Shown here one piece after another: positions 8,634 through 17,374 of a stretch of DNA of 64,000 nt (positions within the stretch are counted from its first letter, which is position 1; each line of letters opens with the position of its first letter). The stretch comes from Lutispora sp003527145 (GTDB taxonomy: Bacteria; Bacillota; Clostridia; Lutisporales; Lutisporaceae), in the NCBI GenBank assembly GCA_029983695.1, contig JASBZB010000024.1, forward strand, positions 1 through 64,000, given 5' to 3'. The notes below the pieces were generated by a model. That model made no database searches. It was not told the DNA's origin and was given only the letters and a program-made list of their open reading frames with translations. The position numbers and the translations under genes were made by a program.

Positions 8634-9139
8634 GTATAGTTATACCCTTTATCATATTGTTCATACTGACCTACGGATATGCCAGGGGTGTAACTGTTTA
8701 TGATGCTTTTATAGAAGGAGCCAGAGAAGGCATGGACATAACTCTTAAAATATTTCCATATATAGTTGCTATGCTTTTGGCCGTCGGTATGCTTAGAGCT
8801 TCTGGGGGGCTGTCTCTCATTGCTTTTATTATGAAGCCTATAACCTTCGCTTTAAAAATACCTGAAGAAATATTGCCTCTTATCATAATGAAACCCTTGT
8901 CCGGCAGCGGTTCCCTTGGTGTGCTTGCGGATATACTGAAAAAAGTGGGACCGGACAGTTTGATAGGCATCATAGCTTCTACTATAATGAGCAGCACGGA
9001 GACCATTTTCTATACCATAACAGTTTATTTTGGCTCAATAGGAATAAAAAACATCAGGCATACATTATGGGCCGCGATCATTGCCGATATTGCCGGAATA
9101 ATCGCGGCTATAGCAATTTGCAGCAGAATGTTTCAATGA
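8630..9139 (+). CDS. spmB: Spore maturation protein B
   Basis: 169 residues, a Gate-domain membrane protein like SpmA. MKPLSGSGSLGVLADIL and IASTIMSSTETIFYTITVYFGS are conserved SpmB segments. The start at 8630 overlaps the spmA stop by four bases and follows GGATAGGAGG, so the two are translationally coupled. The open frame extends upstream inside spmA, but that part is read from the spmA gene in another frame and is not coding. Confidence 0.92.
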   Translation: MSIVIPFIILFILTYGYARGVTVYDAFIEGAREGMDITLKIFPYIVAMLLAVGMLRASGGLSLIAFIMKPITFALKIPEEILPLIIMKPLSGSGSLGVLADILKKVGPDSLIGIIASTIMSSTETIFYTITVYFGSIGIKNIRHTLWAAIIADIAGIIAAIAICSRMFQ

Positions 9140-9182
9140 GCCGTCGGGGACGATTCTTTGCAGCTGTAACGTGATTTTTTAT

Positions 9183-10853
9183 TTAATATTTGAATTTAGA
9201 AATGCCTATTTGCATTTCTTCCGCCAGCTTTGCCAAAGCCTCACTGGCATGGGCTATCTCAGCCATAGCTGCAGTTTGCTCCTCCACGGAAGCAGAGGCT
9301 TCTTGGGTCCCCGCAGCATTTTCTTCAGATATGGCTGAAAGGTTTTCTATGATGCTAATAATCTGGATTTGCTTTGTTTCCATTTCTTCTCCGGACTGAT
9401 TTATTCCGTTTATTACCTCTTTCATTTTTTCAATTGCGGTGGCGATTCCTTCAAATTTTTCATTAGTCATCTCTACACTTTTTGTTTGGGATTCTACAAT
9501 TTTGCCTACTTCTTTTATTGTTTCTACTGCAACTCCTGTTTTGCCGGTTAACTCTTTTATTACGACAAATATTTCCTCCGTAAATGCATTGGACTGCTCT
9601 GCCAGTTTACGAATTTCATCAGCTACAACAGCAAAGCCCCTTCCCGCTTCTCCTGCTCTAGCTGCTTCTATGGCTGCATTAAGGGCCAGGAGATTGGTTT
9701 GAGACGCTATGTTTTTGATCATTTCGCTTGCAGTTACAATTTTTTCTGCACTATCGTTAGTATTTATTATAATATTTTTAATTTCTTCGGAAGCTTTTGT
9801 ACTTTCATTAGTTTTGTCAACAAGGTATTTTAAGATTTCAAAGCCTTCATTTTTTAAGGTATCCACTTTTCCCGCAGAAGAATTCAACTCTTTAATATAT
9901 TGCTGATCCTTATCAAGTAATCTTCCCAATTGATTTATATGTACTGCTCCTTCTTCTGTATTCTTAGCTTGGTCGGCTGCCCCCTGGGCTATTTCTTGTA
10001 TTGCCCTGGCCACTTCATCTGCTGTTATAGAGGATTGCTGGCTGGTTGAGGTCAATTCCTCCGAGGATGCCGCCAATTGTTCCGAGGTAGTTAAAATATT
10101 CTTGAGGATTGTTACAAAACTTTCTTGCATCTTAATAATAGCTTTAGTCATAATGCCTATTTCATCAATTCTATTTAAAGATTTCTTGCTTATACTATTT
10201 TGCTGAAAGGTAAGGTCATACTTTGAAAATTTATCAATAATTTGGGTCATGCTTTGTATGGGTTTTAATAAAATGCTCCTGAATATAAATATCAATAAAA
10301 CGATTGTAACTATGCTTGTTATAGCAAAAGATATATTTATTTTTAGCAGGCTGGTGCTCAGTATTTGATTAACGGTATTAACATCTACTGGTATTCCGAT
10401 ATTAAGGGCCCCTACGAGCTTATTGTTTTCATATATGGGCTTTAAAACATCTAGCACAGGCGAATTTGTGATAGACCAAACAAACAAGTCGGCATATTCT
10501 TTGCCATCCTTGGCGGCAGCTATGCTCCCCGCATCATCTAATTTGATTCCTATTCTGCTTTTATCAGAATGGGCTGTTGCATTTAAATTGCTGTCAATAA
10601 ATAATGCATAAGCAAGGGTATTTTCCGAGTAAATTTTATCTATAAAATCTTGAGCATTATCTTTATCAAAAGATTGAGAATAAACATTGACTAGTTTTAA
10701 GTTATGGGTTTTCCATTGGGATATTACTTCATCCTTAATAATGTCTCTGACAACTAATAAAGTTATTGAAAAGGATAGCATTAATACCAGCAAAATTATT
10801 CCAATCAGCTTTAACATAATGCTGCTTCGCAGCTTTCTGATTATTCTTTTCAT
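9183..10853 (-). CDS. Methyl-accepting chemotaxis protein with a periplasm-facing sensor
   Basis: 556 residues from the ATG at 10853, preceded by AAGGAGG. Layout: membrane helix at about 12-35, an extracytoplasmic Cache-like sensor of about 130 residues, second helix at about 172-195, HAMP domain to about 240, then the long coiled-coil signalling domain with the highly conserved tip NLLALNAAIEAARAGEAGRG around residues 387-406. It would control the CheA kinase. The start codon overlaps the stop codon of the upstream GGDEF-EAL gene (ATGA), so the two proteins are made together. The ligand is unknown. Confidence 0.92.
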   Translation of the reverse strand: MKRIIRKLRSSIMLKLIGIILLVLMLSFSITLLVVRDIIKDEVISQWKTHNLKLVNVYSQSFDKDNAQDFIDKIYSENTLAYALFIDSNLNATAHSDKSRIGIKLDDAGSIAAAKDGKEYADLFVWSITNSPVLDVLKPIYENNKLVGALNIGIPVDVNTVNQILSTSLLKINISFAITSIVTIVLLIFIFRSILLKPIQSMTQIIDKFSKYDLTFQQNSISKKSLNRIDEIGIMTKAIIKMQESFVTILKNILTTSEQLAASSEELTSTSQQSSITADEVARAIQEIAQGAADQAKNTEEGAVHINQLGRLLDKDQQYIKELNSSAGKVDTLKNEGFEILKYLVDKTNESTKASEEIKNIIINTNDSAEKIVTASEMIKNIASQTNLLALNAAIEAARAGEAGRGFAVVADEIRKLAEQSNAFTEEIFVVIKELTGKTGVAVETIKEVGKIVESQTKSVEMTNEKFEGIATAIEKMKEVINGINQSGEEMETKQIQIISIIENLSAISEENAAGTQEASASVEEQTAAMAEIAHASEALAKLAEEMQIGISKFKY

Positions 10854-13687
10854 AACTGTTCCTCCTTGCAAAATTTGATATTTTTTTGCAGCTTTTGTAC
10901 TAAATTGTCATTGTAAATTCTGTCAATAGATTCAATATCTAATGGCTTGGAAAAGAGATATCCTTGGATGCAATCACAACCCGCTTCCTTTAAACGCAAG
11001 TATTGCTCTATGGATTCTATGCCCTCTGCTATTACTTCTAAGCTTAAACTGTGAGCCAAAGAAATGATACTGCTGATAACCATAATATCATCCATAATCA
11101 AGAATTTATCGTTCAAAGTTTTATCAAGCTTAATTTTGTCTACCGGTAAAAACGTTAAGTAGCTGAGAGAAGAGTAGCCTACTCCAAAATCATCCAAAGC
11201 AATTTTTATGCCTAAATCCTTTAACTTATGCAAGAACGTGATGGTTTCGTCTTTTTTGTCTAGAAATATACTTTCAGTGATCTCGATGCTCAAATATTCA
11301 CCAGAAATTTTTTCTTTCTCCAATAGCGCTTTTAAAAACTCAATATATCCTGAATCATGCAATTGTTGTGCAGAGAAATTAATTGCTATAGGCTTAAGCT
11401 CACCTCCTTTTTCCTTCCGGGTTTTAAGCTGCTTGACTACCTCCTTTGTTACCCATCTGCCAATTTCGATTATAATTCCTATTTCCTCTGCCAGAGGAAT
11501 AAAGTGTATGGGGGATATTTCATGGGCTTTTAATCTTAAGAGCGCTTCAAAGCCCAAAATATTGCCTGTTAAGGTAGAAACTTGAGGCTGGTATAGCAAT
11601 GTGAATCCATTTTCCTTAAGGGCATCTCTTAAAAGCTTTTCAATTTTTATCTTTTCCTTCAACTTATCTGCCATCTTATTGTTAAAAAATACATAGTTGC
11701 TCCCCGCTAGGTCCTTAGCTTTATACATGGCCACATCTGCATTCATAATCAGTTTATTCACATCAATGCTGTCAAAGGGATACAAAGTAATGCCTATGCT
11801 GCAGTTTACATGGGCGTCATATTCCTCAATCATTATATTATCCTTGAATACTTCGATTATTTTTTTTGCATAGTTTTCAATTTCATTTATATTTTCTTCC
11901 CTCTTTATGAGAATAAGGAATTCGTCTCCGCCAAACCTAGATACTAAAAGCCTGCCTCTCTCAATATTTAAAAGGCTTTCAGCAACTTTTTGGAGTATTT
12001 TGTCTCCACAGGAGTGACCCATGGTATCATTTATCCTTTTAAAATCATCGAGATCTAAAAACATTATTGCCCCCGGCTGACTATCATTAACCTCTTTTTC
12101 AAGGGCTTCAATAAATTTTATCCGATTGGGTAAGTTGGTTAAAGGATCATAGTATGCAATATATTCTATATATTTTTCCTGTTCTTTTATCTTTGTTATA
12201 TCAAGGATGATGCCGCTGACTAGCTTTAAACCGTTGTTTCCGTCAAAAATACCACGCCCGCGGATCAATATGCACTGAATTCTATTAAAGCTATTTTTTA
12301 AGTTTACCTGGCAGTATATCTCTTCTCTTCCGCCGCTCATGAACCTTGCTATTTCATTTTCCAATTTTTTCCGTTCATTTTCTGCTAATAATTCATTTAA
12401 AAGAGAATTATAATCTTTTCCATTTTTCTCAGTTATGCCAAGGGCGTTTTTAAAGTCTTCTGATAAATAAAAATTTCTGCCGGATACTTCATACTCCCAT
12501 ACACCGCTATTGGTGCCTTTTATTGCAATATCATATTTTTGTTTTAAATCTTCAATTTTTTCCGTGTAGTCTTGTATCGTAGCATATTGAATTTTAAATT
12601 TTTCTTCTGAGTTTGCCAGTTGCTCATATGCGGAAAAAATTTTTTTGTTGTTTTCCAGCAGCTCTTTTTCCTTTATTCCAAGCTTTTCATACAGCTCATT
12701 TAGCTCTTTGAAATTATTGCTTAACCGAAACATAATAGCAATAATAATCAAAATAGTTGTGAATGACCCAAATATAATAATCCTCATGGTATTTAATTGG
12801 TTCATTTGAGCATTGATTTCTGATTTTGGGATTATTGCAGCAATTCTCCAATCGTTGGAGGCCATTGAGTTATAAAATAAATAGTATTCTGTGTTGTTTT
12901 CTATGTATTCATAAAACTCTGGGCTTTCACCGAGAAACTTACTGTCAGTTTTTTTAATTTTTCCTCCAAGCTCTTCTATTTTCATTAGAGCTTCCAGGCT
13001 CATATTTGGATGATATATTATTGTGTCGTTGCTGCTTATTAAAATAGGAAAGCCTTTTAGGCCTATAGAATAAGAATCTATAAAGGATATGAGTTCTTCC
13101 ATATGTATATCTATGCCAACACTGCCTGCCAAGCGGCCATGCTCATATATGGGCGATACTATAGATAAGGTAAATTTCCCGGTAATACCATCTATGTAGG
13201 GCTGTGTATAGGTAACCTTTCTGTTGCTTTGATTCATTTCAATATACCATGGGCGGGTTTCCATATCATAATCATAATCCGGAACCCAAATGCCTTCATT
13301 GGTCGCTAAGCAGTTAAGCTCTTTCATTCCAAGCCATGCAAGGGCTATATTATTACTGGTGCTTTTGATTCTTTCCAGTGTAGCTTTAACCTTCTTGTAA
13401 TCAGGGCTGGATGCAATTGTCTCACTAGATTCATTTTCTTTGACAAAGCTTACTATTGCATCATTAGTCAGCATCTGAGCAACCAGTTCGCCGTAGCGGC
13501 ACAAATATTTGTCTATTTCCATTGAAATTATCTGAGTATCTTTTTTCAAGTTGCCTAAAATGCTTTTCCTCAGATTATTCTTGATATGAATAAGCAAAAA
13601 AACACCTGATAAAGTGAAAATTAGAACCAAGACTAAAAAGCAGACACCAATCCAATTAGAAGTATTGTATTTTTTTTCACTTTTCAT
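10850..13687 (-). CDS. Cache-PAS-GGDEF-EAL cyclic-di-GMP protein
   Basis: 945 residues. Membrane helix at about 12-35, double-Cache extracellular sensor at about 40-300 (PWYIEM and YTQPYIDGITG are typical), second helix at about 301-320, coiled coil, PAS at about 385-500, GGDEF at about 505-670 with an intact GGDEF motif (586-590), and EAL at about 685-930 with EAL (714-716), ITESIF and DDFGVGYSS all present. Both cyclase and phosphodiesterase sites therefore look competent. There is no RxxD product-inhibition site five residues before GGDEF. The end overlaps the start of the chemoreceptor gene by four bases. Confidence 0.92.
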   Translation of the reverse strand: MKSEKKYNTSNWIGVCFLVLVLIFTLSGVFLLIHIKNNLRKSILGNLKKDTQIISMEIDKYLCRYGELVAQMLTNDAIVSFVKENESSETIASSPDYKKVKATLERIKSTSNNIALAWLGMKELNCLATNEGIWVPDYDYDMETRPWYIEMNQSNRKVTYTQPYIDGITGKFTLSIVSPIYEHGRLAGSVGIDIHMEELISFIDSYSIGLKGFPILISSNDTIIYHPNMSLEALMKIEELGGKIKKTDSKFLGESPEFYEYIENNTEYYLFYNSMASNDWRIAAIIPKSEINAQMNQLNTMRIIIFGSFTTILIIIAIMFRLSNNFKELNELYEKLGIKEKELLENNKKIFSAYEQLANSEEKFKIQYATIQDYTEKIEDLKQKYDIAIKGTNSGVWEYEVSGRNFYLSEDFKNALGITEKNGKDYNSLLNELLAENERKKLENEIARFMSGGREEIYCQVNLKNSFNRIQCILIRGRGIFDGNNGLKLVSGIILDITKIKEQEKYIEYIAYYDPLTNLPNRIKFIEALEKEVNDSQPGAIMFLDLDDFKRINDTMGHSCGDKILQKVAESLLNIERGRLLVSRFGGDEFLILIKREENINEIENYAKKIIEVFKDNIMIEEYDAHVNCSIGITLYPFDSIDVNKLIMNADVAMYKAKDLAGSNYVFFNNKMADKLKEKIKIEKLLRDALKENGFTLLYQPQVSTLTGNILGFEALLRLKAHEISPIHFIPLAEEIGIIIEIGRWVTKEVVKQLKTRKEKGGELKPIAINFSAQQLHDSGYIEFLKALLEKEKISGEYLSIEITESIFLDKKDETITFLHKLKDLGIKIALDDFGVGYSSLSYLTFLPVDKIKLDKTLNDKFLIMDDIMVISSIISLAHSLSLEVIAEGIESIEQYLRLKEAGCDCIQGYLFSKPLDIESIDRIYNDNLVQKLQKNIKFCKEEQL

Positions 13688-14025
13688 AATAAAAACTCCT
13701 TAAAGGCTTATTTTCATTGATCAAAAGCTGTTACCACAGGTAAACCTTAAAAGAAGTACACATATTTGGAATAGAAAGTTTACATAATACTACAAAATAC
13801 TACAAAATTCAACAAAAAAGGTTGTTTATATACATGTTACTACAATATATAATAATTATCAATTAATAATTCGCACATTGACATAGCGAATCTGTTATCG
13901 AAATGTACAAATTTGAAAAAGAACTTTTCATGGCTAAAAACAAAGCAATGAATTCACAATCATAAATATTTTTTAATTAGTAGGAATAGAGTTCAGAAAA
14001 TGAAATAGGGATTACAAAAATCAGA
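13688..14025. other. AT-rich gap upstream of the metG leader
   Basis: Separates the minus-strand GGDEF-EAL gene from the plus-strand metG leader. It must hold the GGDEF-EAL promoter on the minus strand, but no box pair convinced me. CTACAAAATA-type runs occur near 13790-13810. No coding potential is seen. Confidence 0.4.
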
Positions 14026-14054
14026 TTGACTAAATATTTGATTTATTGTATATT
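14026..14054 (+). promoter_or_regulatory. Sigma-A promoter of the metG T-box leader
   Basis: TTGACT at 14026-14031, 17 bases, TATATT at 14049-14054. Transcription would start near 14061, leaving about 190 bases before the recognisable T-box. That stretch includes degenerate fragments of the dispersed repeats (GGGTTCAGGACTCAG near 14075 and a GTGAAGTTTAGTGGTTC run near 14145). Confidence 0.65.
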
Positions 14055-14247
14055 CTATATTATATAAGAACTTTGGGTTCAGGACTCAGAAGAGCGGGGA
14101 GCAAAAATCACGAAAAGATATGAAAAGTTAAAAAATAGCCCTTTCGTGAAGTTTAGTGGTTCATGCACTATTGCCCCCAATGTAATACCATAATACCAGA
14201 GACCAGCGACTGACCTTAAAGGAATCCCCAAAGCGTGCAAATATAAA

Positions 14248-14500
14248 AGTGATGATGGGAAGAGTAGTCTGGAAATATGTCAAAGAGAGCCGATGTCAGG
14301 TGAAAATCGGTACAAAAAGCCGGATGAACATGGTCCTTGAACTGTGTAGGTGAGGTATATGCTTAGCCTGCACCGGAAACCTCCGTTACAGGGTAAAGTG
14401 ATGATAGTCACTTATTGAGGTTTTTACTGTGAAGTAAAAATAAATTAGGGTGGTAACACGATGCTCTCGTCCCTTTGGGGATTGAGGGTTTTTTTATTTT
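14248..14500 (+). promoter_or_regulatory. T-box leader, methionine specifier, controls metG
   Basis: Stem I elements are visible: GGGAAGAGTAG, then AAAGAGAGCCG and GGTGAAAATCGG. The specifier loop carries GATGAACATGGTCC, whose ATG at 14330-14332 is the Met codon. Downstream, TAGGGTGGTAACACG (about 14446-14460) is the T-box with TGGT for pairing to the ACCA end of uncharged tRNA, followed by a terminator hairpin ending in TTTTTTT before 14500. Uncharged tRNA-Met should favour the antiterminator and allow metG expression. Confidence 0.88.
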
Positions 14501-14520
14501 TTAAAAAAGGAGAGAAAGAT

Positions 14521-16464
14521 ATGGAGAAGAAAAAATATTATATCACTACACCAATTTATTATCCAAGCGACAAACTGCATATAGGCCATTCCTATACTAC
14601 AGTGGCGGCTGATGCGGCTGCCAGGTATAAAAGGCTATCCGGCTATGATGTAATGTTTCTTACGGGTACTGATGAGCATGGGCAAAAAATACAGAGAAAA
14701 GCGGAAGACAAGGGTGTCACTCCAAAACAGTATGTTGATGAAGTAGTGGCAGGCATAAAGGAGCTGTGGAAGCTTTTAGATATCTCCAATGATAGATTTA
14801 TCAGAACCACCGATGACTATCATGTAAAGATTGTGCAAAAGATTTTCAAGAAGCTTTATGATCAGGGGGACATATATAAAAGCGAATACGAAGGCTGGTA
14901 CTGTACACCTTGTGAATCCTTCTGGACAGAACATCAATTGGTCGACGGCAAATGTCCCGACTGCGGGAGGGATGTGGAGCTCACAAAGGAAGAGAGCTAC
15001 TTCTTCAAATTATCAAAGTATGCAGACAGATTAATAAAATACATTGAGGATAATCCGGACTTCATACAACCTCAATCCAGGCAGAATGAGATGCTCAACA
15101 ATTTCCTGAGGCCCGGCCTTGAGGACTTGTGCGTATCCAGGACCTCCTTTGACTGGGGCATACCTGTAACCTTTGACGAAAAGCATGTAATTTATGTATG
15201 GATAGATGCATTATCAAACTATATAACTATTTTAGGCTATCTCACGGAGGATGACAGCGACTATAAAAAATATTGGCCTGCGGACGTGCATCTGGTCGGC
15301 AAGGAGATCGTAAGATTCCATACCATCATATGGCCTATCATGCTCATGGCGCTGGATCTGCCTCTTCCGAAGCAAGTATTCGGTCACGGCTGGCTAATAT
15401 TGGAGGGCGGCAAGATGTCCAAATCCAAGGGCAATGTAGTAGACCCTGTGGTCTTAGTAGAAAAATACGGTGTAGATCCCATAAGATATTTCCTTCTCAG
15501 AGAGGTGCCCTTTGGTTCAGATGGGGTTTACTCGGAAGAGGCTTTGGTAAACAGGCTCAATTCGGATTTGGCCAATGACCTTGGGAATCTGCTATCAAGA
15601 ACCATAACCATGATAGAGAAATATTTTGACGGGCTTATACCCTCGCCGAAGGCCGGGGAGCCTATAGACTCGGAAATTGAAAATATGGCATCTGAACTGC
15701 CGGGGAAGGTAGATGAGCTTATGAACAAGCTGCTTTTCTCCAATGCTCTGGCAGAGATATTCAAGCTGGTAGGAAGAGCAAATAAGTATATAGATGAAAC
15801 TACACCCTGGACTTTGGCAAAGGATGAGAGCAAGAAAGATCGATTGGGAACTGTCCTGTACAATCTGGCGGAGGCCTTGAGATATATAGCGGTGCTGATA
15901 ACTCCATTCATGCCCAATACCCCGGAAAAGATATTCTCTCAGCTGGGCATAAAGGATGGAGAGCTTAAGACATTGGAGAGCCTTAATGATTATAGAGGGA
16001 TCAAAGCCGGGACTAAGGTGGAAAAGGGCGGCGTCATATTCCCAAGAGTTGAATTCGAGAAGGAGGAGGCTGCGCCAAAAGCAAAATCCGCATCTGAAGC
16101 TAAGGCTGCCGCTGAAGCCAAGCCTGCAGAGCAGCTTAAGCCGGAAATAACCATAGAGGATTTTGCAAAGCTGGACCTTAGAGTGGCAAAAGTTTTGGGC
16201 TGTGAAAAAGTAAAAGGGGCAGATAAGCTGCTGAAGCTTGAGCTTCAGGTCGGGGATGAGACCAGGCAGGTGGTTTCAGGCATAGCAGAGTATTACAAGC
16301 CCGAGGATCTGATAGGCAAAAGCATGGTGGTTGTAGCCAACCTGAAGCCTGTGAAGCTTCGCGGTATAGAGTCCAAGGGTATGATACTGGCAGCATCAAA
16401 TGATCAGGAGCTCACCGTAGTATCACCTTTAAGCGAAATAGCTTCAGGGTCAACAGTAAGCTGA
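14521..16464 (+). CDS. metG: Methionyl-tRNA synthetase with C-terminal tRNA-binding domain
   Basis: 647 residues. The class I signatures are HIGH at 20-23 and KMSKS at 298-302. Four cysteines (128, 131, 145, 148) form a zinc knuckle. After the anticodon-binding helical domain comes an Ala/Lys/Glu-rich linker (about 520-545) and then an EMAP/Trbp-like domain of about 105 residues that aids dimerisation and tRNA binding. The ATG at 14521 follows AAAGGAGAG; an in-frame upstream ATG at 14461 lies inside the T-box terminator and is not used. It is first in the conserved metG-tatD cluster. Confidence 0.97.
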   Translation: MEKKKYYITTPIYYPSDKLHIGHSYTTVAADAAARYKRLSGYDVMFLTGTDEHGQKIQRKAEDKGVTPKQYVDEVVAGIKELWKLLDISNDRFIRTTDDYHVKIVQKIFKKLYDQGDIYKSEYEGWYCTPCESFWTEHQLVDGKCPDCGRDVELTKEESYFFKLSKYADRLIKYIEDNPDFIQPQSRQNEMLNNFLRPGLEDLCVSRTSFDWGIPVTFDEKHVIYVWIDALSNYITILGYLTEDDSDYKKYWPADVHLVGKEIVRFHTIIWPIMLMALDLPLPKQVFGHGWLILEGGKMSKSKGNVVDPVVLVEKYGVDPIRYFLLREVPFGSDGVYSEEALVNRLNSDLANDLGNLLSRTITMIEKYFDGLIPSPKAGEPIDSEIENMASELPGKVDELMNKLLFSNALAEIFKLVGRANKYIDETTPWTLAKDESKKDRLGTVLYNLAEALRYIAVLITPFMPNTPEKIFSQLGIKDGELKTLESLNDYRGIKAGTKVEKGGVIFPRVEFEKEEAAPKAKSASEAKAAAEAKPAEQLKPEITIEDFAKLDLRVAKVLGCEKVKGADKLLKLELQVGDETRQVVSGIAEYYKPEDLIGKSMVVVANLKPVKLRGIESKGMILAASNDQELTVVSPLSEIASGSTVS

Positions 16465-16465
16465 T

Positions 16466-16500
16466 GGGGATACGGAAACCACGGAAAGACACGGAGGGAG
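16466..16500 (+). repeat. Dispersed intergenic repeat arm between metG and tatD
   Basis: ACGGAAACCACGGAAAGACA followed by CGGAGGGAG: one arm of the dispersed repeat fills nearly the whole 39-base spacer. The GGAGGGAG at its end serves as the ribosome binding site of tatD. Confidence 0.65.
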
Positions 16501-16503
16501 ATA

Positions 16504-17277
16504 ATGACGATGCTTTTTGATACACATGCTCATTTGGACGACAGCAAATTTGATGAGGACAGGGACGCTGTCATAGAAAAATGCAGAGAAGAAGGCGTGG
16601 TTCTCATTCTAAATGCTGCCAGCAATTTGGCTGCCTCTCTGAAAGCCATAGAATTAGCCGGAAAATATGACTTTATATATGCATCGGTGGGGGTCCATCC
16701 CCATGATGCTTCCGAGATGGATGAGAAAAGCTGCCTGGCATTGGCCGGGCTGGTTGAGAAGAATCAAAAGGTGAGAGCCATAGGTGAGATAGGATTGGAT
16801 TATTATTATGATTATTCTCCCCGGGAGGTCCAGAAGAAGCGTTTCATGGAGCAGATCGATCTGGCCAAGCAGCTGAAGCTTCCTGTGATAATCCACGACA
16901 GGGATGCTCATGAGGATACCATGAACATACTCAAAAGCTCAGGGGTGAAAGAAGTGGGCGGTGTGCTCCACAGCTTCTCCGGAAGTGTGGAAATGATGAG
17001 GGAATGTCTGAAGCTCAATATGTATATATCGCTATCCGGGCCGGTGACCTTCAAAAATGCTAAAAAGGCGGTGGAAGCAGCTAAGGAGGTTCCCTTAGAC
17101 ATGCTTTTAATAGAAACAGACAGTCCCTATCTCACCCCGGTGCCTCACAGGGGTGAGCGGAATTACCCTTCTTATGTGCGGTATGTGGCGGAGAAAATAG
17201 CCGCGTTGAGGGACATGACTTTTGAAGAGATAGCAGAAAAGACACTTGAAAACGGAAAAAGATTATTTAATATATAA
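16504..17277 (+). CDS. tatD: TatD family metal-dependent hydrolase / 3'-5' deoxyribonuclease
   Basis: 257 residues, standard length. The metal ligands expected for TatD are present: DTHAHLDD at the N-terminus, GEIGLDYYYDYSP in the middle, VIIHDRDAHED, LHSFSG and ETDSPYLTP near the end. TatD enzymes act as metal-dependent nucleases, and the Bacillus homolog yabD occupies the same place downstream of metS. The start follows GGAGGGAG; a second ATG two codons later is possible. The gene is 39 bases after metG and probably co-transcribed. Confidence 0.93.
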   Translation: MTMLFDTHAHLDDSKFDEDRDAVIEKCREEGVVLILNAASNLAASLKAIELAGKYDFIYASVGVHPHDASEMDEKSCLALAGLVEKNQKVRAIGEIGLDYYYDYSPREVQKKRFMEQIDLAKQLKLPVIIHDRDAHEDTMNILKSSGVKEVGGVLHSFSGSVEMMRECLKLNMYISLSGPVTFKNAKKAVEAAKEVPLDMLLIETDSPYLTPVPHRGERNYPSYVRYVAEKIAALRDMTFEEIAEKTLENGKRLFNI

Positions 17278-17296
17278 AAGATACTGGGTATGATTT

Positions 17297-17334
17297 GATA
17301 TTCCCCCTTTACAGATCTGTAAGGGGGGAATATC
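17297..17334. terminator. Long palindrome between convergent tatD and GGDEF genes
   Basis: GATATTCCCCCTTTACAGAT pairs with ATCTGTAAGGGGGGAATATC over 18-20 bp with one G-U. There is no T-run directly after it on plus, so it may act as a weak bidirectional terminator or mRNA 3' stabiliser. Confidence 0.55.
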
Positions 17335-17374
17335 ATGATGAGAGATCAGTTTTACTTTTTCGTTAGTATCATAG

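Noticed and set aside
14248..14500. SAM riboswitch before metG.
   Set aside because: The AGAGAG/GGTGAAA stem I motifs, the Met specifier and the GGGTGGTAACACG box identify a T-box; S-box core elements are not seen.
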